From positions 104,519,634 to 104,583,633 of the forward strand of contig NC_057355.1 in the NCBI RefSeq assembly GCF_016509475.1: DNA of 64,000 nucleotides, given 5' to 3'. Position 1 is the stretch's first letter, and every line of letters begins with the position of its first letter. This document shows, piece by piece, positions 10,680-21,419 of this stretch. The translations under genes were made by a program, and so were the position numbers. Source of the stretch: Prionailurus bengalensis (taxonomy: Eukaryota > Chordata > Mammalia > Carnivora > Felidae). The notes beneath the pieces are model-generated. The model saw nothing but the letters and a program-made list of their open reading frames with translations. It was not told where the DNA came from and did not search any database.

Positions 10680-11760
10680 GAGTCCTTCAGCACTTCCTAA
10701 GTAGAGGCCAGAATCTGTAGGGATTCTTTTCCCCCCAATTGTATAGCTCCTAGACTCCAAGCGCTATATAGGCCCCTGTATAGAAATGCTCACTAATGAA
10801 GAGGGAGGGCTAGAAGCTTGTCTGCATTCAAAGATCACTGGTGAGTCATTCAGCAAGAAAAGGCCCCTTACCAGGAATAGTCACAGTTCCGTGGCATTGT
10901 ACTAGCAAAAGGGTCTGATCAAAGGTCTCCTGTGGAGCTTGCATGGTTCCCTTTCATACTACGACCATAATTAAAACCACTAATTCTCTTTTAAAATGCT
11001 GCAGGATGCCATGTAGGCATCTGTCTGGAGTGTCCTTTGTGATGTCATAAGCTGTTAAGGACCAGCGCCGAGGGCTTTTGAGTGAAATGCCAGTCATGAA
11101 GGTGCTTCAAGACAAGGGTGCCTCTCAAAGCTTGACAGGGCCTTGACTGCACAATTCGAGCTGAATTTGCCCCTTGTCAGCTGCCAGTAAATAAATCTCA
11201 AAGGGGGAAAAGCTGAAGTTTCATTACCTGATCCATGGGGCTTTGTTGGTTTTGGCATCACACAGGGGAAGCTCTTGCCCCTCCATTCTCTGGATTTGAA
11301 GATGTCCATTGGAGCCTGCAGTGCCTGGACAGGGTTCAGAGCGGAACCTTTTGAAGAGTGTCAATAGTTGTAACAGTTCAGCTGTTAGGAAGACAAATAA
11401 ACGGAGGAGCTCATTAATCCGCTTTTGGCTCTCAGTGCCTTTTGCCCTTTTATCACAGCCTTATTAGGCTCCTACTCATCTTGAACCAGAAAAAAATGAA
11501 TTGGAGTTGTTGAGTGCTAATTGGCAAAGACTTTTAATCATGGGCCAAGAACTTTCACTGACTTGAAAGTAACTTCTCCACGGGGAAGAACCGAAAACCT
11601 GGTTTACCTTAAAACAAAAACCTGTTGGAGTTCAGTGTGGTGTAAAAATTTAAGGAGGCATTGATAAATTGTCTAAGTTTATCCATTTGAAAGAAATCAT
11701 GTGAGATTATGATTTCCACTTTGCTTACGAAAGGTACAATAAAATTCGAATAAACATTTC
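10680..11760. promoter_or_regulatory. candidate conserved non-coding element (or distal UTR)
   Basis: Repeat-free kilobase with homeodomain-like motifs: CATTAATCCGC at 11412-11422 (the TAATCC core is the preferred site of K50 homeodomain proteins such as OTX2), GCTAATTGGC near 11517, and several AAATAAA/TTTATTA blocks. The texture is that of conserved developmental enhancers or a conserved UTR. Conservation was not measured. Confidence 0.35.
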
Positions 11761-12329
11761 CTGGACGTGCATTGTTTTATTGGTTCAGCAAAGAGATCGC
11801 GTGCATGTGTGAGATGATCGTGTTTGTTTCTGAACATCTCTATACAGGTGGATGTGAAAATGCATTTGGGCATCTATATACACGTGGTGTCAGAAGAACC
11901 TCATTCAAAGTAGTATTTCCTGTTCGTGGCCTTAAGAACGGCAAATAAAGGTCTCTTCGAGAAGATGTGCTTATTTGTGTCTGTACTGTGGTGCTACATA
12001 TATACGTGTGAATATGCTTTGTGTGCTGTTGTCAAATGGCGCATAGATTTATTATGGACGGTACTTGGGCAACAATGGCTTTGGACCACTCTCTCTTTGA
12101 GAAAGCAATGATATGATGGCCCCAAGTAGATAGGGTGATAATTATTTAAATTGTTAAAAACCAACAGTACATGAAAAAATAGCAAACTGAACCGAGATTT
12201 GGGGAGGTTGGGCTTCATTCCCAGATCAACTATTTGAGGTTAAACAAGTTGCTTTCTTTTTCTGTCTCATACTTTTCCCCGGCTGGTGCACAAACACCAT
12301 AAAACCTGACAGAAGGGGTCTCTTTTAGT

Positions 12330-12780
12330 CTAACCCCCCGACATGGAAGACAATGTGAAGGAGGTGACTTCTCATGCAATATTTGGCCAGGATTCTCCTA
12401 GCAATGTCCCTGGAGTGCCACGGGTTGGCAGGACGACAGGAACCCCACAAGGCCAACTTCTGCCCGGACTTTGGCCTGAAGAGCAAGTGGGAGCCGGCAA
12501 AACTGTCGGCCTCTCCTCGCGCTGCAGTGCCCTCCTGCCTGGCGCGGAGGCTGGCGCACACGGGAGGCAAGCAGGGAAGGGGACTGTGGCTCCGAGCCCT
12601 CTGACAAAGCCCCCCAGCCGCATTCCCGCTGATGGGAGCTGTGCTTGGTTCTTACTTTTGACTTTCCTCTTTGCTTTCTTCAGAGGTCTCATTTTTTTTT
12701 TTTTAAGTGCTTTTGTCCTATTACTCAAAATAAAGCCAAACTGGAAGGGCATCAATTACTAGTATGCTTTCTTGAGATCT
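12330..12780 (+). other. locally GC-rich block ending in a poly(A) signal
   Basis: About 300 bp of GC-rich sequence with open frames on both strands (the longest is 139 codons on +), followed by T12 and ACTCAAAATAAAGCC with AATAAA at about 12728. The translated frames are Pro/Gly/Ala-rich with no recognisable domain, and both strands are open, as random GC-rich DNA gives. I do not call a gene. Confidence 0.3.
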
Positions 12781-14094
12781 TCTAGTAGAAATTGTGAAAT
12801 GTTATCTCTGGCCATCTTCCTAGGGTAGAACCACTATGTTGACTTAGCCTTTATGATACCTAAACAAAGCCCATTTTGAGTGGTAGGGTTATTTTTTGAT
12901 ACTCTGCTGATTTCTTTAAGTCATCAGGCTAGGATATGAAGACCGGCTTTTTAAATTTGTATTTTAAAAGTTAAACAATGTGAGGCCTTCCTTACAGTTC
13001 CCGCCAATAGCCATTGGAATTTAGAAATGTTAATACTTTTAATATTCAGAAGAAATGAGAATTCGCTGTTAGAGCAAGTTCTTCTGCTCTGTTTTAATGC
13101 TGGTATGTTTTACAGTTGCACCAATGTAGAGCAGTCCTCTTCTTCTAAGTGGCTCCAAGCCCAGTGCTTAGGTAAAGACAAAATTTCCAGCCCAGTGAAA
13201 GATTCATCCTCATATTTTGTTGTGGCTGCAAAAATCACTCTAAAGCTTGTGCTCACAAACAAATAAGTCACGTTTCCAGGGATTCTGGGAACATCTAAAG
13301 GCCATATCTTGGCACAGCATTACAGAGCAAACACGGAGCTAAAGCTTTAGCAGCGATCATATTTAATGAAGACGTCATTGTCAGTACCCTCTAAAGGTCT
13401 GTTTGATTTGGATCAGCATAGGATGGTATAAAAAAAAAAAGCCTCAGGAATAACACAATGTGCTTACCTGGATATAGGAAAGCAAACTAACAGGAATATA
13501 TCTTGAGAAAGGGATTTTTCTGAAAAAATTCTGATTGCTCTTCAACAATGTAATGTATATCTGGTGGAAATTATATGTACTGGGAAGGTTAGCTTATGTC
13601 ATATTGCAAAACGAAAAACGGCAGGGGGAGAGGTGGGGAGAGGTGCTAAAACTATAGACAGGAAGCCTACAATTACTGACCTATACGTGGAGTTATCTGG
13701 ATCTTTTGTGCAGATCCAAAGCATGAATGGTTGGGGTTAATTTTCAATAACATAGGTACTGTGATGATGTTAGAAAAGTTGAGTTGATAAGGTTGAGAAA
13801 GTTTCACAAGATGGATGGAACACAAGAGAATGGTGTCCATCCCAGTGATCCAGCTTCTGGAGTGGCCCGGTATTCTCCAGTCCTGTACTTACTTGCCATT
13901 AGGGGAGGACAGTGTTAAATAACATTGTAACAATCAATAGAAATCGAAATCTGAGATTTAACCCTTTCATAATTTCCGTTGTTGATAATTTGTTGTAAAT
14001 CTGTGTAAGTAGTATCAGGCGAAAGAAGTACAAGAGATGTAGTGTAATCTTTATATCGATCAGTTATTTTTGTATTATGTGCAGATTGTAAGCT

Positions 14095-14100
14095 AATAAA
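14095..14100 (+). terminator. TMEM260: canonical distal poly(A) signal
   Basis: AATAAA preceded by two TGTA motifs (TTTTTGTATTATG and GATTGTAAGC), the binding element of cleavage factor Im, and followed by CCTGTTTTTAAA and CTTGTGTTTAG. This is a textbook polyadenylation context at the end of the repeat-free block behind TMEM260. Confidence 0.5.
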
Positions 14101-14805
14101 TGGACATTATATCCTGTTTTTAAAAATATGCACACCGTAATCACCTTGTGTTTAGAAGTGTTACCTTAAAAGGGGTTGTTTTGCATGTAACCTTCTAAAA
14201 AAGAAGACATTTTGAGATTTTTCTCCCCTCAATGAAATATTCCCTAGGTGGTTGAACCACTGAAAATACCCTTAATACCTGTGGGGGTTGCTCGTATGGG
14301 AAAGTGTGAGCGATTAAAGCCAAAAGGGGAACGCTGCTTGGGAAATGAGACCCAGTTTTCTCATCATTGGCTTATGGTGTGATGGGACCTACAGGTGTCA
14401 CCTGGTACCCTAGATTCATGAGCATCGTAACAGAAATCCCAATGATACCCTGGCATGCCAAGACGTGAACTCAAAAACTCCAACAGAGGGTGATCTAGGA
14501 TGTGAAGACAGGGTAAAAGACACAAGGACTGGAATCTTCTTAGGGTATCTTCCCTCAAAATAGGTTCCGAAAATAGAAGGGAAGCATTATATTATTGTAT
14601 TATTATTAACAGTGCTTTTAAAAGTTAATATATAAGAAACAAGGGCTCTTGTAAAATACTCTAGCAAAAGCTATGGAAAACGCTAAAAGGAATTGTTTAT
14701 AAATGGAAGATGATTCATTGATCAAAGCACTAGGTTTCCTTTAAGAGTTAACCAGTCTAACAGGTGAGAGAAAGTTTCAAGAAGTTTTGTCTATAAAAGA
14801 ATGAA

Positions 14806-15030
14806 GGGGCTTTTGGGTGGCTCAGTCAGTTAAGCTGCCGACTCTTGATTCAGCTCAGGTCATGATCTCACTGTTGTTGAGATTGAGCCCCGTGCTGGGC
14901 TCCTTGCTGACAGTGCGGAGCCTGCTTGGGATTCTCTCTCACTCTTCCCTCTGCCCCTCTCCCCTGCTTGAGCTCGCTCTCTCTCTTTTTCTCTCTCTCT
15001 CAAATAAAAAAATAAATAATTGGGGAAAAA
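14806..15030 (+). mobile_element. CAN SINE, full length
   Basis: GGGGCTTTTGGGTGGCTCAG head (diverged), B-box GAGATTGAGCCCC, TC-rich spacer, tail AAATAAAAAAATAAATAATTG. First SINE after 5.1 kb without any. Flanks AAAAGAATGAA and AAAAGATTGAAA look like a target duplication. Confidence 0.92.
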
Positions 15031-15083
15031 AAGATTGAAAACCGAAAGTTCAATTATGCATCACTTAAAAACAAGAAAGTTCA

Positions 15084-15229
15084 GGGCGCTCTGGGTGGCT
15101 CAGTCGGTTAAGCGTCACACTCTTGTTTTCGGCTCAGGTCATGATCTCACGGTTCGTGAGTTTGAGCTCCACATCCGGCTCTGCGCTGTTAGTGTGGAGC
15201 CTGCTTGGGGTCCTCTCTCAATCTCTCTC

Positions 15230-15271
<42 letters not shown>

Positions 15272-15330
15272 CTCCCCCGCATGTACTTGCTCTCTCTCAA
15301 AAGAAATAAATAAGTAAACTTAAAAAAAAA
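15084..15330 (+). mobile_element. CAN SINE with expanded (TC)n spacer
   Basis: GGGCGCTCTGGGTGGCTCAG head and normal tail; the spacer has grown to an uninterrupted CT repeat of about 17 units at 15234-15267. Oriented + and followed seven bases later by another SINE. Confidence 0.93.
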
Positions 15331-15337
15331 TACCTAA

Positions 15338-15530
15338 GGGGTGCCTGGGGTGGCTCAGTAGGTTAAGCGTCCAACTTCAGCTCAGGTCATGATCTCTCAG
15401 TCTGTGAGTTCGAGCCCCGCATCGGGCTCTGTGCTGACAGCTCAGAGCCTGGAGCCTGCTTCAGACTGTGTCTCCCTCTCTCTGCCCCTCACCCACCCTC
15501 TCAAAAATAAACATAAAAAAAATTTTTTTT
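15338..15530 (+). mobile_element. CAN SINE
   Basis: GGGGTGCCTGGGGTGGCTCAG-like head (one extra G), GTTCGAGCCCCGC B-box, short spacer and an A/T-run tail. Third of three + oriented SINEs within 730 bp. Confidence 0.92.
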
Positions 15531-16164
15531 TTAATTACTTAAAAAAATGGGAAATTTCACTGATGGGAGAGTACTTGTACTTAGTGGTTGTTTTTATTTA
15601 GTGTGTCACAACTTTTTTTACTAAAATTAGAATACATTCCTTTAATATGTGGACTGGTATCTACACTGTTTTTATATTTTCCTTTCAGTGGTCAGCATTC
15701 TCACCACTAGCCTACGCGGTCACCTTGCATTCGCCTTGAGGCTGTTCCTCACAGTGCAGGACTGTGCCTAGTCATGGTGATTGTCATCCTGGGTCATGAA
15801 GTCAAGTTAGTGGAAATTGACCATCTCTTTCTTCATGAAATAGAATAAAAATATCAAGATGCATCTGAGGGGACAAGGGTATTCTTTGATGAAACTTTCA
15901 GTTTCATTTCCTATACATGTGTATGTGGGTACATGTATAACACATATATCATACTATATATCCGTGTGCGTGTGTGTGTAAGACCTTTATATATAAATCT
16001 ATACATGTATGTGAACTGGGTCATAATAGAAAAGGTACTTCTCGTTGTGGATCACAGTAAAGAATAAATTGGAGAGCCACTGGCCGTGGAGAATTTACCC
16101 AACTTTATTGACCGTTAATGCCAAAAAGCTAATAAGGGATCATCTAGTATAACTAGCACAAGTA

Positions 16165-16300
16165 ATCTAGTTTAATGAATGAGAAAAGTGACGCCTGCAC
16201 TAAGAGACTTGCTTTATGTCACACAGCTAGGTCATGGCAGTGCTGGGACGAGAACATGAGCTTTTGCGCTCAATCTGGTGTACTTTCCCCTTTTTCCATC
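16165..16300 (-). repeat. MIR, antisense
   Basis: AATGAGAAAAGTGACGCCTGC, TTATGTCACACAGCTAGGTC, ATGGCAGTGCTGGGACGAGA and CTTTTGCGCTCAATC follow the antisense MIR order (the 'cacagctagtaagtggcagag' block). Confidence 0.7.
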
Positions 16301-16599
16301 ACAGTCCACTAAAACCGCTGCATTCCGCTGTCAACTGTGTGTCACATTGAAATCCCCAAATGATGTGGCCCTATTAAAATTAGGATAAACTTTTCTAGAG
16401 GCAAATGGTATGTAAAACCGAGAACTGTGTTGTAGGACACGGTTTAAAAGCCATCCACTGAGTTCCTTTCTTCCCCTTCTCCAGACCTCTGGGGTGTAAT
16501 TTCTTTTCTTCCCCTTCCCTTTTAGACAGAGTCAGTTGTATCCCTGGTCTCTGACAGAGGATTTCCTTACCCATTCTGGACTTAGGAACGTACACCGAA

Positions 16600-17160
16600 A
16601 TGAAAAGGTTTTCGTGTGTTAAGAAAAAGTCGCTTTAAAATCTTGGAAGTTGTTAGCATAAATTACCTTCCAGCTGAATCAGCTACTGGAAACTCCAATT
16701 GAAAAAATGTCGCATTAATCTATATATTCCTTACCCCTCCGAAGCAGGATTCAAAACATAATAGTATTTCTGTGTGTTACAGAAGGAAATATGTCCCAGC
16801 TCCCCTGGAATGTTCACTGATTGCGAATCAGACTCTTCTCCCTAGAAACCAAGGCCATCGGGAGCCAGTGTCCGTGATTATCCTGTTTGGTTCAGCCACT
16901 CTATTAAATATTTTTAAGTGTCCAGAAAAGCAGATTCCTCTTTGAAGACCTAAAGGTCTCGTTTTCTAATTGTGAACGTTACCAATTCAGTGTTTAGGTA
17001 ATGGTGATTTCTTCCAAATTTGGCTCTTGACTATATATGATTTGTAAAACTCTATAACAATAGTAATAGTCATATCAGTAACTATGACTGTTGTTGACAA
17101 AACAACTAATTCCAATTAGTATCCACTGAATGGCTTCAGTGATCTGAAATCACCTAAATT
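16600..17160. promoter_or_regulatory. candidate conserved non-coding element
   Basis: Repeat-free AT-rich block with motif texture typical of developmental enhancers: GTCGCATTAATC, CTGATTGCGAATCAG (an imperfect palindrome near 16820), CCTGTTTGGTTC, AACAATAGTAATAG, and GACTGTTGTTGACAAAACAAC (SOX/FOX-like) next to AACTAATTCCAATTAG. Conservation is inferred from composition, not measured. Confidence 0.35.
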
Positions 17161-17824
17161 TCCTGCACTGAGTTGTGAGAGTTGAAAGTAGTTTGGCCCT
17201 TCCTCTTTGGGAGGCGAGGAAGTTTGGTGTAACCCATGAGACAGAGACCACCCAAACCATGCTGTGTGCCCCCTGGGCGTTTGACAAAGGCGACCTATTT
17301 CACAGGGTTAGCATTTATGTGACCTTACTTTTCTCCTTTTGCGCGTGCGTTCTGAACAGTGAGTTGATCCACAGAACCTAAATCTGTTGAATACTATGAG
17401 CTGATACAAGGTAACTTGTGAAAAAAGCAAAATGTGTGACCTATACAAGAATCAAACAAAACCAGAACTTTGCTTTAAAGCAATTTCATGAAATTTTGGT
17501 AAGGATGGAGATTCTATCTTCCTTTTTTTATTAGAGTGCAGGATTGTCACAGGATTAGATAAATACCTTCACAAAAACCCTCGTCTCATCCCTGAAGGTC
17601 CCCGTAACCGCACTTAGTCTCCTGTAGGAACGCCCCACGGCCTCCCAGTGAGGGAAGGGCGGCTCGGGTCCTGACTGCCCGCGCGAAGAAGCACACGTAA
17701 GGATGTGTGCCTGCTGGGCTCATTTTGTCCCTGAAAGAGCAGAGAGTAGAAACGGAGTCCTTCCCAAGTTTTCCATTCACTTTCCCAGGTTACAGGCTGT
17801 TCCAGAAAGCACAGGCCTTTTCTG

Positions 17825-18115
17825 GGTTGCACTAGAAGCACTGGACAGTACCATGTTCAGAGCTGGACTCCCAGCTCTGCCATTCATTAGCTGGATGGCT
17901 TGGAGCAAGTGTCTCTGTGCCTTAATTTCCTTTTCCGTACAGTGGGGATATAACCTGGGTATATACAGTGGGTATATACACCCTGTACAGTGGGTGATGT
18001 AACAGATTCACCTGATGATATGTCTGCAAGGATGAAGTGGGTCGATATGTATAAAGTGCTTTGAAGAGTACCTGGCACGTAGCAACTATTCACAATGCCA
18101 GTTGCTTTCATTAAC
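17825..18115 (+). repeat. MIR, sense, with internal tandem expansion
   Basis: Good MIR: AGCTCTGCCATTCATTAGCT, TTGGAGCAAGTGTCTCTGTG, CTTAATTTCCTTTTCC, GTACAGTGGGGATATAA, AAAGTGCTTTGAAGAGTACC and TGGCACGTAGCAACTATTC. Between 17938 and 17998 the TACAGTGGG/GTATATACA segment is duplicated three times. Confidence 0.8.
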
Positions 18116-18221
18116 ATGCCGGTAACACCAGCTCTCATCCATTTTCTACACCTGAGTAAAATGAGTAACGAGCCTCCTTCTGCTTTGCTTCTCTCTTGTA
18201 TGTTTGAAAAAGTCCTCGCTA

Positions 18222-18359
18222 GGGGCACTGGGCGCCTCAGTCGGTTAAGCATCCAACTTCAGCTCAGGTCATGAGCTTGCAGTTCGTGAGTTCGAGCCCC
18301 CATCGGGCTCTGTGCTGACAGCTCAGAGCCTGGAGCCTGCTTCGGATTCTGTCTCTCTC

Positions 18360-18392
<33 letters not shown>

Positions 18393-18453
18393 GCCCCTCC
18401 CCTGCTCATGCTCTGCCTCTCTCTCAAGAATAAACATTAAAAAGAAATTTTTT
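18222..18453 (+). mobile_element. CAN SINE, full length
   Basis: Head GGGGCACTGGGCGCCTCAG (rearranged), good B-box, long (TC)n, tail AAGAATAAACATTAAAAAG. Target duplication AAAAAGTCCTCGCTA before, AAAAAGTCCTCCCTA after. Confidence 0.94.
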
Positions 18454-19071
18454 AAAAAGTCCTCCCTAAATATGCATCTGGAAAGCATGAAATAGACAAT
18501 TCAGTTTAAATTGCAACAATAATTATAAATAATGTGCTATTTAACTTATATGGAAGACTGGAAATTAAAAGAAAGTAACCAAGGAACACTGAGCAGATGA
18601 AGAAATGAAATCAGTCTCATCGGTAAGGGAAACGTCTCAATGTGAACGTGTGTGTGCGCACACACACAAGTGTGATCCATCCCGTGTGAGCCCAGTGCCA
18701 CAATGGTCCTTCCCTCTTCCTACTGGCTTCCCCAGAGCATGGTCCACCAGGAAGGAAGCTTCAACTACTACCATTTGCCTTCTGTCTCCAAACTTAGATG
18801 TTGCCATCTATACATTTGATGTGTTTCTACCTTCCCCCAAACAGTGTGGAGTCTGTCGGTCCCAGAGACCTCTCAAAGAGTAGTCTCCTCCCAACACAGC
18901 TTCTCACAGCACTTAGAGGACTGACATGGGGCAGAAAGCTTGGAGTCCTCATCTCAGGACCTGTGCTAGGCTTTCAAAACCATGCTTGGGACAGTCATAG
19001 ATTTCCCAGTGGGGATGACCGGAGTGCCTGAGTACTACATTCACTCGCTTATTTTTTTTTTTAATTCATTT

Positions 19072-19263
19072 GGGGCGCCTGGGTGACACAGTCAGTTAGG
19101 CGTCTGACTCTTGATTTTGCCTCAGGTCATGATCCCAGGGTCATGGGATTGAGCCCCAAGTTGGGCTCCTGGCTGAGTGTGGAGCCTGCTTAAGATTCAC
19201 TCTCTCTGCCCCTCTCCCTGGCTCACACTGCTCTCTCTCTCCTTCGAATGAATGAATGAATGA
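19072..19263 (+). mobile_element. CAN SINE with GAAT-repeat tail
   Basis: GGGGCGCCTGGGTGACACAG head and GATCCCAGGGTCATGGGATT middle (a different sub-family from the GATCTCACGGTC type). The tail is (AATG)n. Target duplication AATTCATTT on both sides. Confidence 0.92.
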
Positions 19264-19292
19264 ATTCATTTAATAAAAAAAAAAAACATTTT

Positions 19293-19490
19293 GGGGGGTG
19301 CCTGGGTGGCTCAGTTGGTGAAGCATTTGACTCTTGATCTCAGCTCAGGTCATGACCTCGCAGTCCATAAGTTCAAGCCCCACGTCAGGCTCTGTGCTAT
19401 CAGCTCAGAGCCTGTTTGGAATTCTTTTCTCCCTCTTTCTGCCCCTACCCCATTCATGCGTTCTCTCTCAAAGTAAATAAACAAATACTT
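19293..19490 (+). mobile_element. CAN SINE
   Basis: GGGGGGTGCCTGGGTGGCTC head, GTTCAAGCCCC B-box, tail AAGTAAATAAACAAATAC. Flanks (A)nCATTTT on both sides indicate a target duplication. It sits 30 bp after another SINE. Confidence 0.92.
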
Positions 19491-19504
19491 AACAAAAAGG
19501 AAAA

Positions 19505-19620
19505 ACATTTTTTGAGTTCCTACAAGGTGCCAGGCCCGTGTACTAGGTTTTCAGAGGGAGAGGGGGACCAGACAGACAAGGGCCTGTCCCCTGTGGAGCT
19601 TCCATTTCCAGAGGGGGAGA
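19505..19620 (-). repeat. L2 3'-end fragment, antisense
   Basis: TTTGAGTTCCTACAAGGTGC, CAGGCCCGTGTACTAGG, CAGACAGACAAGGGCCTGTC and GTGGAGCTTCCATTTCCAGA in L2 antisense order. Confidence 0.7.
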
Positions 19621-19984
19621 AAGCCAAAGTGCGAGAGTCTTAAAAATCTGCCCAAAGGTCATTTTTTTGCCACCACTACTACCCTTTAACCCCCGCTGAG
19701 GATATCAAACCTGTTTTTTCACTGTTACAAATGCTGATTGGAAACTATACCACCACTCCCTCCATACAAATGAACAAGTTCCCACCCACGGAGATGTCTG
19801 CATCTCATTCTCAGGTTATCTAGAGCCCTGCTGAGTCCACAAAAGGGGGCACTGGACCCACCGCCATGTGGTCCTCTTCCCACACCACCTTTTCCCGCTA
19901 CCACCCACCACACTCTGCCTTCCCTGGCTGCCCCTTGTCCTTCTGCAGATCTCATCGGCACCGGATTAAATGAACACTAGTGCT

Positions 19985-20079
19985 GGGGTGTCTGGCTGGC
20001 TCACAGTCAGTAGAGCATCCGACTCTTTATCTCAGGGTTGTGAGTCAAGGCCCACACTGGGCGTAGAGATTACTTAAAA
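19985..20079 (+). mobile_element. older, short CAN SINE sub-type
   Basis: GGGGTGTCTGGCTGGCTCAC head and GGGCGTAGAGATTACTTAAA ending, no TC spacer. Target duplication AACACTAGTGCTG before, AACACTGGTGCTG after. Confidence 0.88.
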
Positions 20080-20454
20080 ACACTGGTGCTGCCTTCCTAT
20101 AGCAAGGAAATGTGCTCACGTCTCCCGTCACCATTCATAGTAACAGAGAAAGGAAGAGGCGGGTAAGAGAAGCCTGTCAGGTGCTCTTAGGCTCGGTGCC
20201 TAACTCTCCTGAGACTCACCACTCAGGTTCTAGAGGCGCACCGACTCCTTGAGGCCCTCCACACACTGCCTCCTTGAACTTCCCTGCAGGAAGGGAGCGG
20301 GTCCCATTTCTACAGAGCAGTGAGAAGGAATCTCGCCCAGGATTGTGTGACCACAGTTTCACTGTGAGAAAACATCACACAAAACCAGACTGAGGGACAC
20401 TCCACCAATACTCTTCAAAAGTATCAAAGTCATGAAAGGCAAGGAAGGACAGAG

Positions 20455-20945
20455 TGTCTCAGATTAAAGGAGACTGAGGAGATATGACAACTAAAGGCAA
20501 TGTGGGATCCTGGCTCGGGTCCTAGAACCGAAGAAAGATATTAGTGGAAACATCGGTGAAATTCGCATTGAAGTCTGTAATGTAGTTAACAGCATTGTAC
20601 TAACAGTTTCTAGGTCTTGATCATTGTACTGTGGTCAGTAAGATCTATTAGGTGAAGCTGGGTGAAGGGTATTCAAGAGCTTCCTGCACTATTTTTTTTT
20701 AAGTTTATTTATTTTGAGAGAGAGAGCACGGGCACCAGCAGGGGAGGGACAGAGAGAGAAGGACAGACAGAGAATCCCGACTTGGGGCTCAAACTCACAA
20801 ACTGTGAGATCATGACCTGAACCGAAGTCAAGAGTCAGCTGCCTAACCGACTGAGCCACCCAGGCGCCCCAAGCTCCCTGAACTAGTTTTGCAACTTTTC
20901 TGTAATCCTAAAATTATTGCAAAATAAAAAGGTTGTTTGTTTTTC
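20455..20945 (+). mobile_element. old L1 3' end, split by a SINE
   Basis: AAAGGAGACTGAGGAGATAT, GACAACTAAAGGCAATGTGG, GATCATTGTACTGTGGTCAG, GAAGCTGGGTGAAGGGTATT, then after the SINE TTTTGCAACTTTTCTGTAAT and ATTATTGCAAAATAAAAAGG: the 3' end of a mammalian-wide L1M-type element. Sub-family not assigned. Confidence 0.7.
20692..20870 (-). mobile_element. CAN SINE, antisense, inside L1
   Basis: Tail AAGTTTATTTATTTT, GA-rich spacer, GGGGCTCAAACTC and CTGAGCCACCCAGGCGCCCC. Target duplication AGCTTCCTGCACTA before, AGCTCCCTGAACTA after, within the L1 sequence. Confidence 0.93.
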
Positions 20946-21419
20946 TTTTTTTAACTTCTTTAAAGGCAAAGTACTCCTATTTCCACTTGCTCCTTGTCGT
21001 TCTTTGTTGACCGCTTTCAGCCTCAAGATGAGCAGTAGTTAGAACAGTGGTCTACACTTCTTGGGCACACCAATGATCAAGAGACAAGTTCCTTAAGGCC
21101 AAAGGCCACAGGCCTGCCCCCAGCCCCGCCATCAGGGTAGGTGGTCCTTGTTGGCGCTGGGCCTCAGCTACCTGCTGGTGCCTATCCAGTGGGACCTGGG
21201 TGAGGACTGGGTATCTCCAGGGAGCCTTTGGCTCTGTTTCCAGCATCTTAGGGAGGCTCAGCAGAGGTCTGTGGGATTAAATTCCCCGCAAGCCACTGGA
21301 CTCACACCCAGTTTAAAGACAGCAGGATCTAGTCTCGGATTATTCCTGTGGTCCCGGTTTCTCTCTTCAGGCAGTCACTACAGGAGAAGAGGGAGTGAAG
21401 GAGAAGCCCCCTTAATACC

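Larger units (their letters stand above)
9710..14120 (+). other. TMEM260: TMEM260 3' UTR and immediate flank, extent uncertain
   Basis: Starts after the stop codon. The minimum UTR ends shortly after one of the AATAAA signals between 10324 and 10671. The maximum may reach a canonical signal at 14095-14100. The whole stretch lacks recognisable SINEs or LINEs, unlike the rest of the window, which fits either a long UTR or conserved non-coding sequence. The true end cannot be fixed from sequence alone. Confidence 0.55.
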
